From: CAZQYB01 sp964582985
GTDB taxonomy: Bacteria > Planctomycetota > Phycisphaerae > Sedimentisphaerales > Anaerobacaceae
Direction of reading: 5' to 3'
DNA: 41,883 bases
Assembly: GCA_964582985.1 (NCBI GenBank)
Contig: CAZOUM010000022.1
Coordinates: forward strand, 1 to 41,883
Both the position numbers and the translations under genes were made by a program. Of this stretch, positions 1 to 6,567 are shown in pieces; the first letter of the stretch is position 1; every line of letters starts with the position of its first letter. A model generated the notes under the pieces. The model saw nothing but the letters and a program-made list of their open reading frames with translations. It was not told the origin of the DNA and did not search any database.

Positions 1-41
1 GTTCAGCTAACCGGTACTAACGCCCGAATACTTGACCATAT
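1..41 (+). rRNA. 23S rRNA, 3' end (partial)
   Basis: The first ~41 bases match the conserved 3' terminus of bacterial 23S rRNA (AGCTAACCGGTACTAA followed by a short tail ending in TTGACC). Only the last helix strand is inside the window; the rest lies upstream. The 5S gene follows about 390 bases later on the same strand, so this is the end of an rRNA operon. The exact mature end is inferred from the E. coli alignment and could be off by a few bases. Confidence 0.9.
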
Positions 42-179
42 CAATCTTTGGTTGAGTTAGTATTTAGTCGTTAGTGAATAGTATTTAGCTGGTTGTGGCC
101 GCCTTTGGCGGCGCTAAATTCAGACGACTAAACGTCAAAAACTAATTTGTGTTCATAGTCGCATCTGCATATTTTTTTG

Positions 180-316
180 AAATACGAATATCGAAACCCG
201 AAATCCGAAACAATATCAAAGTTCAAATGTTCAAATTTTCAAAACTATATGTTTTGGTAATTTGAATTTCGGTGATTCGGATTTGTTTCGAGTTTCGATA
301 TTAGGATTTCGAATTT
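180..316. repeat. AT-rich imperfect palindrome (dispersed-repeat type)
   Basis: The left arm reads in TCGAAAxCCGAAATCCG-type words and the right arm in the complement (TTTCGGTGATTCGGATTTG, then TTTCGAGTTTCGATATT). The arms can fold into a long imperfect hairpin around 240-255. The word style resembles MITE-like repeats that I remember from planctomycete genomes; that is memory, not a search. It lies inside the rRNA operon spacer and would be transcribed. Confidence 0.5.
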
Positions 317-420
317 ATCCCGCACCTACTTTGGGAATTTGCCTGAGATAGTCGGTGTGTGAACCGTTGAGTGGCGGCACTTTCGGTCCTGAAGGTGGGT
401 TTTCAAAGTAGGTGCGGGAT
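317..420 (+). repeat. Perfect 17-bp inverted repeat flanking a 70-base loop upstream of 5S
   Basis: Positions 317-333 (ATCCCGCACCTACTTTG) are exactly complementary to 404-420. The right arm ends about ten bases before the 5S gene. In the rRNA precursor this would be a strong stem and could be a double-stranded processing site, or it may be the ends of a small insertion. The loop does not fold into a tRNA that I can see. Confidence 0.8.
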
Positions 421-429
421 GAAACGAGC

Positions 430-540
430 TTCCTGGTGAGTATACGTGCGGGGAAACGCCTGTTCCCATTCCGAACACAGAAGCTAAGCCCGTGCGGCCG
501 ATGGTAGTGCTTGCGCGTGAGAGTAGGTGATCGCCAGGAT
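430..540 (+). rRNA. rrf: 5S rRNA
   Basis: The segment has the universal 5S landmarks: the end helix CCTGGTGA/TCGCCAGG, the loop-B/C region CCGAACACAGAAGCTAAGCCC, then GCGGCCGATGGTAGT, and the GAGAGTAGGTGA strand near the 3' end. About 111 nt is a normal length. It follows 23S on the same strand and is followed immediately by a 15-bp terminator-like hairpin. It appears to be the only intact copy in the window; four decayed relatives lie downstream. Ends are set by the terminal helix and may shift by 1-3 bases. Confidence 0.93.
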
Positions 541-544
541 TTTA

Positions 545-578
545 CGAAGGCCGAGTGCCGAGAGGCACTCGGCCTTCG
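545..578 (+). terminator. rRNA operon terminator-like hairpin
   Basis: A perfect 15-bp stem (CGAAGGCCGAGTGCC pairing with 564-578) with a GAGA loop starts five bases after the 5S end. No long U tract follows, so it may act as a processing or end-protecting structure as well as a terminator. Confidence 0.75.
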
Positions 579-626
579 TCGTATCGTGTCGCTCGTATCT
601 CGTATCTCGTGTGTGGAAACGTGCGT

Positions 627-719
627 TGCGCGGCCGATGGTAGCAGAAGAAAATCAAAGATTAAAATGTAAAGAGCAAAAATATAAGGAAAAAGCAAAGG
701 GCGAAAGTGGGTGATCGCC
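627..719 (+). pseudogene. 5S rRNA remnant B
   Basis: Bases 627-643 match the 5S GCGGCCGATGGTAG stretch and 706-719 match the 5S 3' strand (GTGGGTGATCGCC). The intervening 5S hairpin is replaced by an A-rich insert (about 644-705) that recurs at 2873-2915. The 5' half of 5S is missing. A short GC hairpin (CCCCGCA...TGCGG) follows directly, as in blocks C and E. This is non-functional 5S debris, not a second gene. Confidence 0.7.
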
Positions 720-796
720 CCCGCACTAAATTGCGGCAAAAGCCTATCCTTCGATTACACTCAGGACAGGTTTGGGGCGGGGCAGGCAGGATTTAT

Positions 797-833
797 AAGC
801 CCTGATTGGGAGACCAGTCGGGGCTTTCCTTTT
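797..833 (+). terminator. Intrinsic terminator of block B
   Basis: AAGCCC(797-802)...GGGCTT(821-826) extends through GATTG/CAGTC pairing to about 12 bp with an AGA-type loop, followed by TCCTTTT. Nearly the same terminator recurs at 2645-2680, showing that the block was duplicated. Confidence 0.7.
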
Positions 834-953
834 GCGATCGGAATTCCCAGCCTTTAGTGCTGGTTTTACTTGACGAACAATTTGTTATAGTTTAAACTTT
901 CGGGTAAATTCGATTATCTCAATGTCAAATATTCAAATAGAGAAAAAGTAAGA

Positions 954-1619
954 ATGGGTGAAGATTTTTCATCAAAATCTCGAAAACTAACCATCGTCTT
1001 ATGTATTCTCGTGTTCTTCGGGGCTTGTTTATCCATCCTCTTTGTTATGTATCAGCGCCACGAAATTGAGAACAAAGTTTCAAGCGGAGGCTCTTCGATG
1101 TCGTTTTTTGGTAAGCCGCAGAAAGCAAAAGGATGGGATTGCTTTCCAGAGCAGTTCGTGAAGGGTGTAAGGGAAACCCTTGGTACACAGAAGTTTGAAT
1201 CATTGACCCTCTTGGCAGAGAAGTACGGTCTGTTCGACCAAGATCTGTTCGCGCATCCAAAGTCTTTTACAGACGTTCATGATGAACTGACAAAGATGGA
1301 AATAGCAGCTTTATTGACAAGCATGGGGAATGAACTGGCCAGACATCACATCGTTGAGGATGCTGAGGAAGTGTTGCGAATAGCACTTATATTGCGCCCT
1401 GAGCATGCAGCGGCGCGCGGGACGCTTGCATCAATTTGTTATTCTACTGGGCGGTTTACCGAAGCGAAGGAACATGCACTCAGAGCAATTGCTGATATGG
1501 ATAGCCATGCAGAACGGTACAAGGATGTTCCTGTCCCAGAACACATTGCAGACTCAAATGCCATAGACTCCTTTCGTTTGGTACTTCAATCGATAGCAGA
1601 AAGTGAAAAATCGGACTGA
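954..1619 (+). CDS. Membrane-anchored TPR-like protein
   Basis: This 221-residue protein has a short cytoplasmic N-terminus and one membrane segment (about residues 11-33, LTIVLCILVFFGACLSILFV). A soluble region follows, whose second half (about 110-185) looks like two to three tetratricopeptide helix pairs, e.g. AEEVLRIALILRPEHAAARG and TGRFTEAKEHALRAIADMD. TPR domains bind proteins or peptides; no catalytic motif is visible and the partner is unknown. The start is the ATG at 954, preceded by an A-rich, weak ribosome site. It sits between 5S remnants B and C together with the next gene, not in a recognisable operon. The family is uncertain. Confidence 0.7.
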   Translation: MGEDFSSKSRKLTIVLCILVFFGACLSILFVMYQRHEIENKVSSGGSSMSFFGKPQKAKGWDCFPEQFVKGVRETLGTQKFESLTLLAEKYGLFDQDLFAHPKSFTDVHDELTKMEIAALLTSMGNELARHHIVEDAEEVLRIALILRPEHAAARGTLASICYSTGRFTEAKEHALRAIADMDSHAERYKDVPVPEHIADSNAIDSFRLVLQSIAESEKSD

Positions 1620-1745
1620 CTTTGGGAAGCATCCGGAAATGTCTAAGTTCTATGAACCATCAGAGTGTGAGCGTTGGAGAGTACTCATAGCGTTTTAATT
1701 CGAACTAAAACAACTTCGCCCTCTTGTTGAGGAGTGTTGAACAAG

Positions 1746-2270
1746 ATGAAAATACCGCACACTATACTGTTGCTCCAATTTTTGGAGGGCGATGAGGCAA
1801 ACGTCATCGCATTCAAAGAGGCGGGCGATGAGCTGGTTGACTTTGTGGTAAGAGGCGAGAAATATAGTTGGTATGAGTCATTTCTCCGTCCTATAGGATT
1901 TCTCTATAGACATTATTTAGAGCTTGAGCTAAAGTACTGGATAAAGGAGTTAAATGAAGGTGCGTTTGATGAGGCAGACAAGCTTCTGAAGGATCACAAT
2001 CTGAAGAGCCTGTGGCTCGAACTAAAACCCTTGATTCAGCCTTTTTGTATAAGCCAAAAAGATCAAAAAATTATGAGCGAAGTGGAGGAAGTCGTTCTGA
2101 CATTTGATAAGTATGATCCAACTGGACAGGAGTTTCGATACATCAGGACAACGAAGGGTATGAAGACCCTAAGAAATCTACCACCAAAATTTGACATTAA
2201 AGAGGTCAAAAGTTTGATCGGGAGAGTTTCCTTTTTCTTCGACGGACTGGGAGGTTTCGTTTCAGTCTGA
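1746..2270 (+). CDS. HEPN-like hypothetical protein
   Basis: This alpha-helical soluble protein of about 174 residues has motifs that I associate with uncharacterised HEPN-fold proteins: RHYLELELKYWI (a helix with R-H-x-L-E-x-x-L-K), DHNLKSLW, and DPTGQEFRYIR. HEPN proteins are often RNases or nucleotidyltransferase partners in toxin-antitoxin and defence systems, but the canonical RNase Rx4-6H motif is not evident, so activity is not claimed. The frame is open from a GTG at 1734, but GAGGAG at 1729-1734 sits 11 bases before the ATG at 1746, so the ATG is preferred. No antitoxin or nucleotidyltransferase partner is adjacent; the upstream neighbour is the TPR protein and the downstream one is 5S remnant C. 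Confidence 0.65.
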   Translation: MKIPHTILLLQFLEGDEANVIAFKEAGDELVDFVVRGEKYSWYESFLRPIGFLYRHYLELELKYWIKELNEGAFDEADKLLKDHNLKSLWLELKPLIQPFCISQKDQKIMSEVEEVVLTFDKYDPTGQEFRYIRTTKGMKTLRNLPPKFDIKEVKSLIGRVSFFFDGLGGFVSV

Positions 2271-2299
2271 ACTCATGAGTGGAGATTAGCCATATAGCT

Positions 2300-2562
2300 G
2301 ACGGGCGTCTTAGCAGGAATCGCCTGTTGGCCATTGCGAACACAGAAGCTAAGCCCATTCGACTCACTTCGCTCGCTCATGGCAGGCCGTGCGGCCGATG
2401 GGAGTGCATTAGAGCGAGAGCAGTTTTGAGCGGTTCTTTCACTTACCTGCTGCGTTACGCAGCTTTGCCAGATACTCGACGTATTAGAATACGCCTGCGT
2501 TCTATCAAAACTGCAAGCCTTGCAGGATAAGCGAAATTCCACACTCAAAATTCGTGAATGCC
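2300..2562 (+). pseudogene. 5S rRNA remnant C, with two insertions
   Basis: The 5S landmarks are recognisable in order: CGCCTGTTGGCCATTGCGAA, CACAGAAGCTAAGCCC (ends 2356), GTGCGGCCGATGG (from 2389), GAGCGAGAG (about 2412-2420) and GTGAATGCC (2554-2562). A clean 32-base insert (2357-2388) separates AAGCCC from GTGCGG. A second insert (about 2421-2553) starts and ends with complementary words (CAGTTTTGA/TCAAAACTG) and contains an inner palindrome (GCTGCGTTACGCAGC). The gene cannot fold as 5S. A GC hairpin (2561-2585), identical to that of block E, follows. Confidence 0.75.
2357..2388 (+). repeat. 32-base insert in 5S remnant C (copy 1)
   Basis: The insert begins ATTCGACTCACTTCGC and ends GGCAGGCC. 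Removing it exactly restores the 5S sequence AAGCCC-GTGCGG. The same insert at the same 5S position occurs at 2828-2859. Confidence 0.8.
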
Positions 2563-2644
2563 CCCGCATGGGAAAGACTGCGGGGCCCCCCGGTTTGTTT
2601 ACCTAGGGAAGCTCACCTCGAGGGCGAGGAGGCAGGATTTTTTG

Positions 2645-2680
2645 AGCTCCGATTGGGAGACCGGTCGGGGCTTTCCTTTT
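2645..2680 (+). terminator. Intrinsic terminator of block C
   Basis: AGCTCCGATTGGG pairs with the CGGTCGGGGCT segment around an AGAC loop and is followed by TTCCTTTT. It is a slightly mutated copy of the terminator at 797-833. Confidence 0.6.
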
Positions 2681-2815
2681 GCGCTGCGTTCGGAGAAGGA
2701 TAAATTGACTTGCATACTCAGTGAATGTTTCTTTCGATGCAAGCATCAGCGAAACTTTCATCTTCGTCTGCAGGTCAGGCATACTGACCTAAGATTAGTC
2801 AATTTATGTAAAGAG

Positions 2816-2915
2816 GAAGCTAAGCCCATTCGACTCACTTCTCTCGCTCATGGCAGGCCGTGCGGCCGATGGCAGCAGAAGAAAATCAAAGATTAAAATG
2901 TAAAGAGCAAAAATG
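2816..2915 (+). pseudogene. 5S rRNA remnant D
   Basis: GAAGCTAAGCCC (2816-2827) is followed by the same 32-base insert as in remnant C (2828-2859, one base different), then GTGCGGCCGATGG (2860-2872), then the same A-rich insert as in remnant B (about 2873-2915). It therefore combines the insertions of B and C. Both 5S ends are missing. Confidence 0.7.
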
Positions 2916-3126
2916 TGGAGATTCTTCCCCTTCGACTACTTCGGCTCCGCTCAGTATAAATACGCTCAGGGCTAAAGGGTGTTTTGGCTCAGAATGACGG
3001 GATTAGTAGGGCGAGTCCTTCGACAAGCTCAGGATAAAATCCGGTGATTGCTCCGCCAGACGTACGGCGGACAAACAGGATTTTTTTGTGATTAGTCGAT
3101 AGTATTTAGAACATGCGGGATTTATG

Positions 3127-3160
3127 AAGGCCAGTTCCAAGAAGGGGGCTGGCCTTTTCC
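3127..3160 (+). terminator. Intrinsic terminator of block D
   Basis: AAGGCCAG (3127-3134) pairs with CTGGCCTT (3149-3156), followed by TTCCTTT. The tail TTCCTTTGCG resembles the ends of blocks B and C. Confidence 0.7.
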
Positions 3161-3254
3161 TTTGCGCTGGTTTGGACGTTGGCTTGTTACGATAGCCTTA
3201 TTTTTAGTATAAGGCACACATTCTTCTTTACAGGGGCTACCGATTGGAGTAGAT

Positions 3255-3824
3255 TTGAGTCAAGTGCTAAGAGTCGGTCAATCAGTAATGTTGCAATGGT
3301 GCAAAGACGGGATGGGATCCAGGCCTTTAGATTGGGATACTTTTACAAGAGGCACGATGCCTTGGAACGCCGATGAATGCTTGGAGGTGATGCGATGGTA
3401 TCACAACTTGCAGGGAACGCCGAAGGACGATTGGGATCTTCGTGAGCGGAGCCTTCTTCTGAAGTTGGAGGAAACAGGCAAGGTCCAAAAGGTACAGTTC
3501 AATCAGTTCCAGCCTCTCAACCAGCTTGGTTTCTATATGGCCCAGCGGTACGACAGCGATGTCATGCCCTATTACGCAGATCGTTTTATGCGAATCATGG
3601 ATTTCTTATGTGAGCATCGAGAGGAACTGAAGGGCGACGGTCTGTATAGGGAAGGCGGTGATGACTTTGATGAGATTTGTTATCCACTATTACAAGCTCT
3701 TTGCGAACTTCCATACTCAAGGACTCAGGTCTTAGACGGGGAAGAGTGCCACACGTTTGATTATGACGAGGTCGTCAAAAAAACGCGAGCCCTGCTCGAG
3801 GAGTACTGCGACGAAGACGAGTGA
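3255..3824 (+). CDS. Hypothetical protein in the 5S array
   Basis: This 189-residue acidic soluble protein contains no family I recognise. Visible features are a tryptophan- and acid-rich first half (DWDTFTRGTMPWNADECLEV, DDWDLRERSLLLKLEETGK) and a helical second half ending in EEYCDEDE. The proposed start is TTG at 3255 with GGAG five to six bases upstream; ATG at 3288 is the alternative. Its stop codon directly abuts 5S remnant E, and the block D terminator lies upstream, so the gene fills the space between two 5S-derived segments with almost no margin on its 3' side. No membrane segment or signal peptide is visible. Confidence 0.65.
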   Translation: MSQVLRVGQSVMLQWCKDGMGSRPLDWDTFTRGTMPWNADECLEVMRWYHNLQGTPKDDWDLRERSLLLKLEETGKVQKVQFNQFQPLNQLGFYMAQRYDSDVMPYYADRFMRIMDFLCEHREELKGDGLYREGGDDFDEICYPLLQALCELPYSRTQVLDGEECHTFDYDEVVKKTRALLEEYCDEDE

Positions 3825-3884
3825 TTGGCACAGGCTCTTTGCGCGAGAGTAGGTGAACGCCCCCGCATGGGAAAGACTGCGGGG
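3823..3884 (+). pseudogene. 5S rRNA remnant E plus GC hairpin
   Basis: Bases 3823-3861 resemble the 3' third of 5S (CTTTGCGCGAGAGTAGGTGA, then ACGCC). The stop codon of the preceding gene overlaps the first bases. A hairpin follows (CCCCGCA 3861-3867 with TGCGGGG 3878-3884), identical to that after remnant C. The 5' two thirds of 5S are absent. Confidence 0.75.
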
Positions 3885-4344
3885 CAGGCGAGTTGGGCTT
3901 TTCCTTTTTTTGAAGCCGCACATTATAGAGCGGGAAATGGGAAATCGCGAATAACAGACATATTCACAACTTTGGCGGGGGAAGAGCTGTTTATTAAGGC
4001 TGGGGGGCGTATTTTTGTCACTTTACGGTCAGAAAGTACCGATTTTTGCAGAGTTTGCGAGCCTCGTGCCGATATATCGTCGTAGCGGTCGCGGTCTGAG
4101 AAATACAAGCGTGTTTGAGCTGTTAGGGTAAATTAGTTAGGGATTGGCATTTCGATGGTTCTTGAAGGGACATGTCTGAGGACAGAAAGGGGATGCGCCG
4201 GGGCGCTGCAAGGCGACAAAGCGCCTTGTCCCTTCCCCGCCGAAAGGAGGTGGTGTCCGATGCGAGAATTATGAAATGCCAGTGAAGGCAAAGCAGTAGA
4301 AGAACAAGAATCAAAAGTAAGAAATAAAGCACGGAGTACAAGAA
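3885..4344. other. Non-coding gap upstream of the MscS-like gene
   Basis: No convincing gene is present; the reading frames here look like shadows. The notable element is a very strong ribosome site (AAAGGAGGTG, 4243-4252) followed by ATG at 4260 and a stop four codons later, coupled to a second four-codon ORF (4271-4285). A hairpin AAGGCG...CGCCTT lies at about 4210-4227. Confidence 0.5.
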
Positions 4345-5034
4345 ATGTTAGCGAAAATAGAATGGGATAGTCTTATTGTCGTTCCAGTTCGCGAGATGTT
4401 GACGAAAATAATCGGCTATTTGCCTACCCTGCTCGGTGCGTTAATCATCCTGATAGTGGGTTGGTTTGTGGCCAAGACAATCCGAGGGCTGGTCAGCCGG
4501 CTGCTCAAGGTCGCACGCTTCGATCAGCTGGCGGACAAGGCAGGAGTATCAGAAATCCTAAGCAAGGGCGGTTTCAAGACATCGGCGCGAGATGTGCTAA
4601 GTGGCCTGGTTTATTGGCTTGTTATTATTATGGTGCTGGTGCTGGTGGTTAATGCGCTGGGCCTGCCGCAAGCTTCTGATGTGCTTGAGAGCCTGTTTGC
4701 TTACATTCCGAACGTCATAGCGGCCTTATTTGTGGTGGTGGTTGCGATGTTCCTTGCGAACTTTGTCTCTGGAATAGTCCATACGGCCGCCGGCAATGCC
4801 AACTTGCCCAGACCAGAGATTCTCGCCGGCGTGAGCCGATGGGCAATCATCCTTTTCGCAGGAACCATTTCACTGAGAGAGCTTGGTATTGCGCCGCTCT
4901 TGGTGACCACTACCTTTAATATCGTGCTTGGTGGTGTCTGCCTTGCTTTGGCGCTGGCCTTCGGTCTGGGCGGCAAGGACGCTGCGGCAAGATACATCGA
5001 GGAATTGAGGCGAAAGCGCGGTAAGGTCGATTGA
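4345..5034 (+). CDS. MscS-type (conserved TM helix) membrane protein
   Basis: This 229-residue polytopic inner-membrane protein has hydrophobic segments at about residues 23-47, 90-112, 122-148, 163-180 and 186-210. The pattern LLGALIILIVGWFVAKTIRG followed by LLKVARFDQLADKAG is typical of the conserved TM-helix family related to small-conductance mechanosensitive channels. It ends with a GLGGKDAAARYIEELRRK tail typical of that family. It lacks the large MscS beta domain, so it is probably a small relative whose channel role is inferred. The start is the ATG at 4345 with GGAG about nine bases upstream. It stands alone, downstream of the 5S array. Confidence 0.85.
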   Translation: MLAKIEWDSLIVVPVREMLTKIIGYLPTLLGALIILIVGWFVAKTIRGLVSRLLKVARFDQLADKAGVSEILSKGGFKTSARDVLSGLVYWLVIIMVLVLVVNALGLPQASDVLESLFAYIPNVIAALFVVVVAMFLANFVSGIVHTAAGNANLPRPEILAGVSRWAIILFAGTISLRELGIAPLLVTTTFNIVLGGVCLALALAFGLGGKDAAARYIEELRRKRGKVD

Positions 5035-5318
5035 CCGGTGACATTAAGGCTGGTGTGAATAGGAAGGGAAGATGAATCCGAGCCGCGGCGGCGAGCTTGG
5101 TTAGACGATGCTCAAGTCCGACGGGGTCGGTCTGCTGTTCGCGGCCGTGCCAGTACAGGCACCATTTTGCGCCGTCTGAATGCATGCCTTTTGATGCCTA
5201 TGAGTTTGGCGTATCCGTACTGGGTGGTATGTCACCGCCATGGAACATTGGCGCTGGGTTCATATAAGACCGATGATTAGCTGGAGGGACGCGGGTTGGA
5301 GGTTTGATATTTCAGATT
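5035..5318. other. Gap with possible coding remnant on the minus strand
   Basis: On the minus strand around 5045-5185 a frame reads WCLYWHGREQQTDPVGLEHR, which looks protein-like. It has a stop just upstream and runs into the neighbouring gene, so at most it is a fragment of an unknown gene. Confidence 0.3.
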
Positions 5319-5855
5319 TCAAATTTCCGATTTGAAGTTTGGAGTAGCGAAGTCGCCGTGGTATTTGCGGGCGGCTTTGTCGTATGCTTTTGCGGCGTCG
5401 ATTTCGGAGTTGAAAGAGCCGAGGTATATTTTTCGGTTATTTAGCTGAATTCTGGCTTTGTACTTTCTTTGGATTTTGTCCCATTCGAGGCCTTTGTATT
5501 TTGAGCGTGATTTTGTTTTTCTCTTGGTGCGGTTGCAGAGGTTTTGTGATACGGTGGCGGGGCGGAGGTTTGCCTTTCGATTGTCGAGGCCGTTGCGGTT
5601 TATGTGGTCGCATAGCAGACCTGCCGGGATGTTGATAATCTGGCGGTGCATCCAAATTTTCTTTCTTTTTTTGGAATTTTGGAGGCGTTGCCATCGGGCG
5701 GCGTAAGAGCCGGTGGGGCTTTTGGCGAGGAACCATTTGTATTTTGCGAGGCGGGGGTAGTCGTCGGGGTCGACGATTGCGAATTTGCCTTTTGTGAGGG
5801 GGATTTTTCTGAAAGGGCAGCCGTAGCGGAGGCGGCGATACAAAAGGACAAGCAA
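5319..5855 (-). CDS. HNH endonuclease with AP2 DNA-binding domain
   Basis: This protein of about 178 residues has two parts: an HNH nuclease core (H70 in WMHRQI, DH at 83-84 followed by INRNGLDNRKANLRP) and an AP2 domain (about 119-174: SKYKGLEWDKIQRKYKARI, YLGSFNSEIDAAKAYDKAA). This arrangement is typical of free-standing homing endonucleases that cut DNA and spread by recombination. The TTG at 5855 opens the listed frame, but the frame continues upstream to about 5906 with a hydrophobic stretch (FDIPNWLIWPFVLLVLLYRR). A GGAGGGG at 5907-5913 suggests that the real N-terminus is longer and that its start codon is unusual or lost. No intron or intein host is visible nearby. Confidence 0.85.
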   Translation of the reverse strand: MLVLLYRRLRYGCPFRKIPLTKGKFAIVDPDDYPRLAKYKWFLAKSPTGSYAARWQRLQNSKKRKKIWMHRQIINIPAGLLCDHINRNGLDNRKANLRPATVSQNLCNRTKRKTKSRSKYKGLEWDKIQRKYKARIQLNNRKIYLGSFNSEIDAAKAYDKAARKYHGDFATPNFKSEI

Positions 5856-5913
5856 AACAAATGGCCATATCAGCCAGTTTGGGATGTCAAAAGAAACCTT
5901 GATAATCCCCTCC

Positions 5914-6533
5914 GGTGATTGGTTAATTGGTTAACTGGTGAGTACCTCCAAGTATGACGGCAACCTTATATCAGGAAACGGCTAATTTTGATTGTTGCTT
6001 TCTGTGTTCGCCCCTCACGTCTTATTGCTTACCGCTCGTCCCTCCACTATTGCTTCGACTTGCGCATTTGCGTTGAAATTGTGGGATTTTTCAGCGTGTG
6101 AATTTTCGTAAGTGACTGGTGCGCAAGGGTTAAAAATTTTTCAAGAATTTTGTTTTTTGTTTTTAAACCCTTGCGCAAATGATTGAAGTGGCATACTGAA
6201 AACCCCGCATCAAATGACCCCGCCAAAGAAATGCGAGGGCAGGCGGCAGGAGCCTATTTGGGACGGGACAGGCAGGACAGGTTTGGTGCGGGGCAAGCGG
6301 ATGAATGGCGAATACTGAACATCGAATTTCGAATGATGAAGATAAGAAAGAATATCGAGTAGCGAACAAGGAATGTCGAATGATGAAGTGTATTCGGTAG
6401 GCGGATTCTTTGACGGGGCCGAGGGAAAAGGGATGTAAGTTGCTTGTGGTAAATAGGTTAGGGCAAAAGTGGCTTTGAAGAGGGCTGGTGGGCAACTTTT
6501 TGTAAAAAAATTAAGAATTTTCGAAAAAAGTGC
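5914..6533. other. Repeat-rich intergenic region, no gene seen
   Basis: The only clear structures are an inverted repeat at 6121-6176 and dispersed-repeat words: CAGGACAGGTTTGGTGCGGG at 6273-6292, shared with 762-781, and CGAATTTCGAATGATGAAG-type words at about 6320-6390. Frames here show no protein character. Confidence 0.55.
6121..6176. repeat. Inverted repeat GCGCAAGGGTT...AACCCTTGCGC
   Basis: The left arm GCGCAAGGGTTAAA (6121-6134) is complementary to TTTAAACCCTTGCGC (6162-6176) apart from one base, with an AT-rich loop. It could be a bidirectional terminator-like hairpin or a small palindromic element. Confidence 0.7.
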
Positions 6534-6561
6534 TTGCAATATCCGGCAGGGGGGGTATAAT
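6534..6561 (+). promoter_or_regulatory. Sigma-70-type promoter
   Basis: TTGCAA (6534-6539) and a perfect TATAAT (6556-6561) are separated by 16 bases. A structured RNA and an intrinsic terminator follow within 150 bases, so the promoter probably drives a small RNA or an attenuated leader for the prepilin-like gene. Confidence 0.7.
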
Positions 6562-6567
6562 AGATAT

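Larger units (their letters stand above)
42..429 (+). other. 23S-5S internal spacer, repeat-rich
   Basis: This 388-base spacer holds no ORF or tRNA that I can recognise. It contains an AT-rich imperfect palindrome (about 180-316) and then a perfect 17-bp inverted repeat (317-333 and 404-420) enclosing 70 bases. It is unusually long and repetitive for a 23S-5S spacer. Confidence 0.7.
2563..3254. other. Decayed 5S blocks C/D: no gene seen
   Basis: This stretch holds the hairpin (2561-2585), a terminator (2645-2680), 5S remnant D (2816-2915), low-complexity CTTCGACTACTTCGGCTC-type repeats (about 2930-3070) and the block D terminator (3127-3160). The open frames here only read through these repeats and show no protein character. 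Confidence 0.6.

Noticed and set aside
334..403. Possible tRNA in the loop of the 17-bp inverted repeat
   Set aside because: No T-loop GTTCRA word, no CCA-like end and no cloverleaf could be drawn.
2279..2896. Several plus and minus frames of 80-110 codons across 2273-2896
   Set aside because: They read through 5S remnants, inserts and terminators and have no protein-like composition.
4123..4341. Minus-strand 72-codon frame upstream of the MscS-like gene
   Set aside because: The hydrophobic start is encoded by A-rich leader DNA, there is no ribosome site, and no family resemblance is visible.
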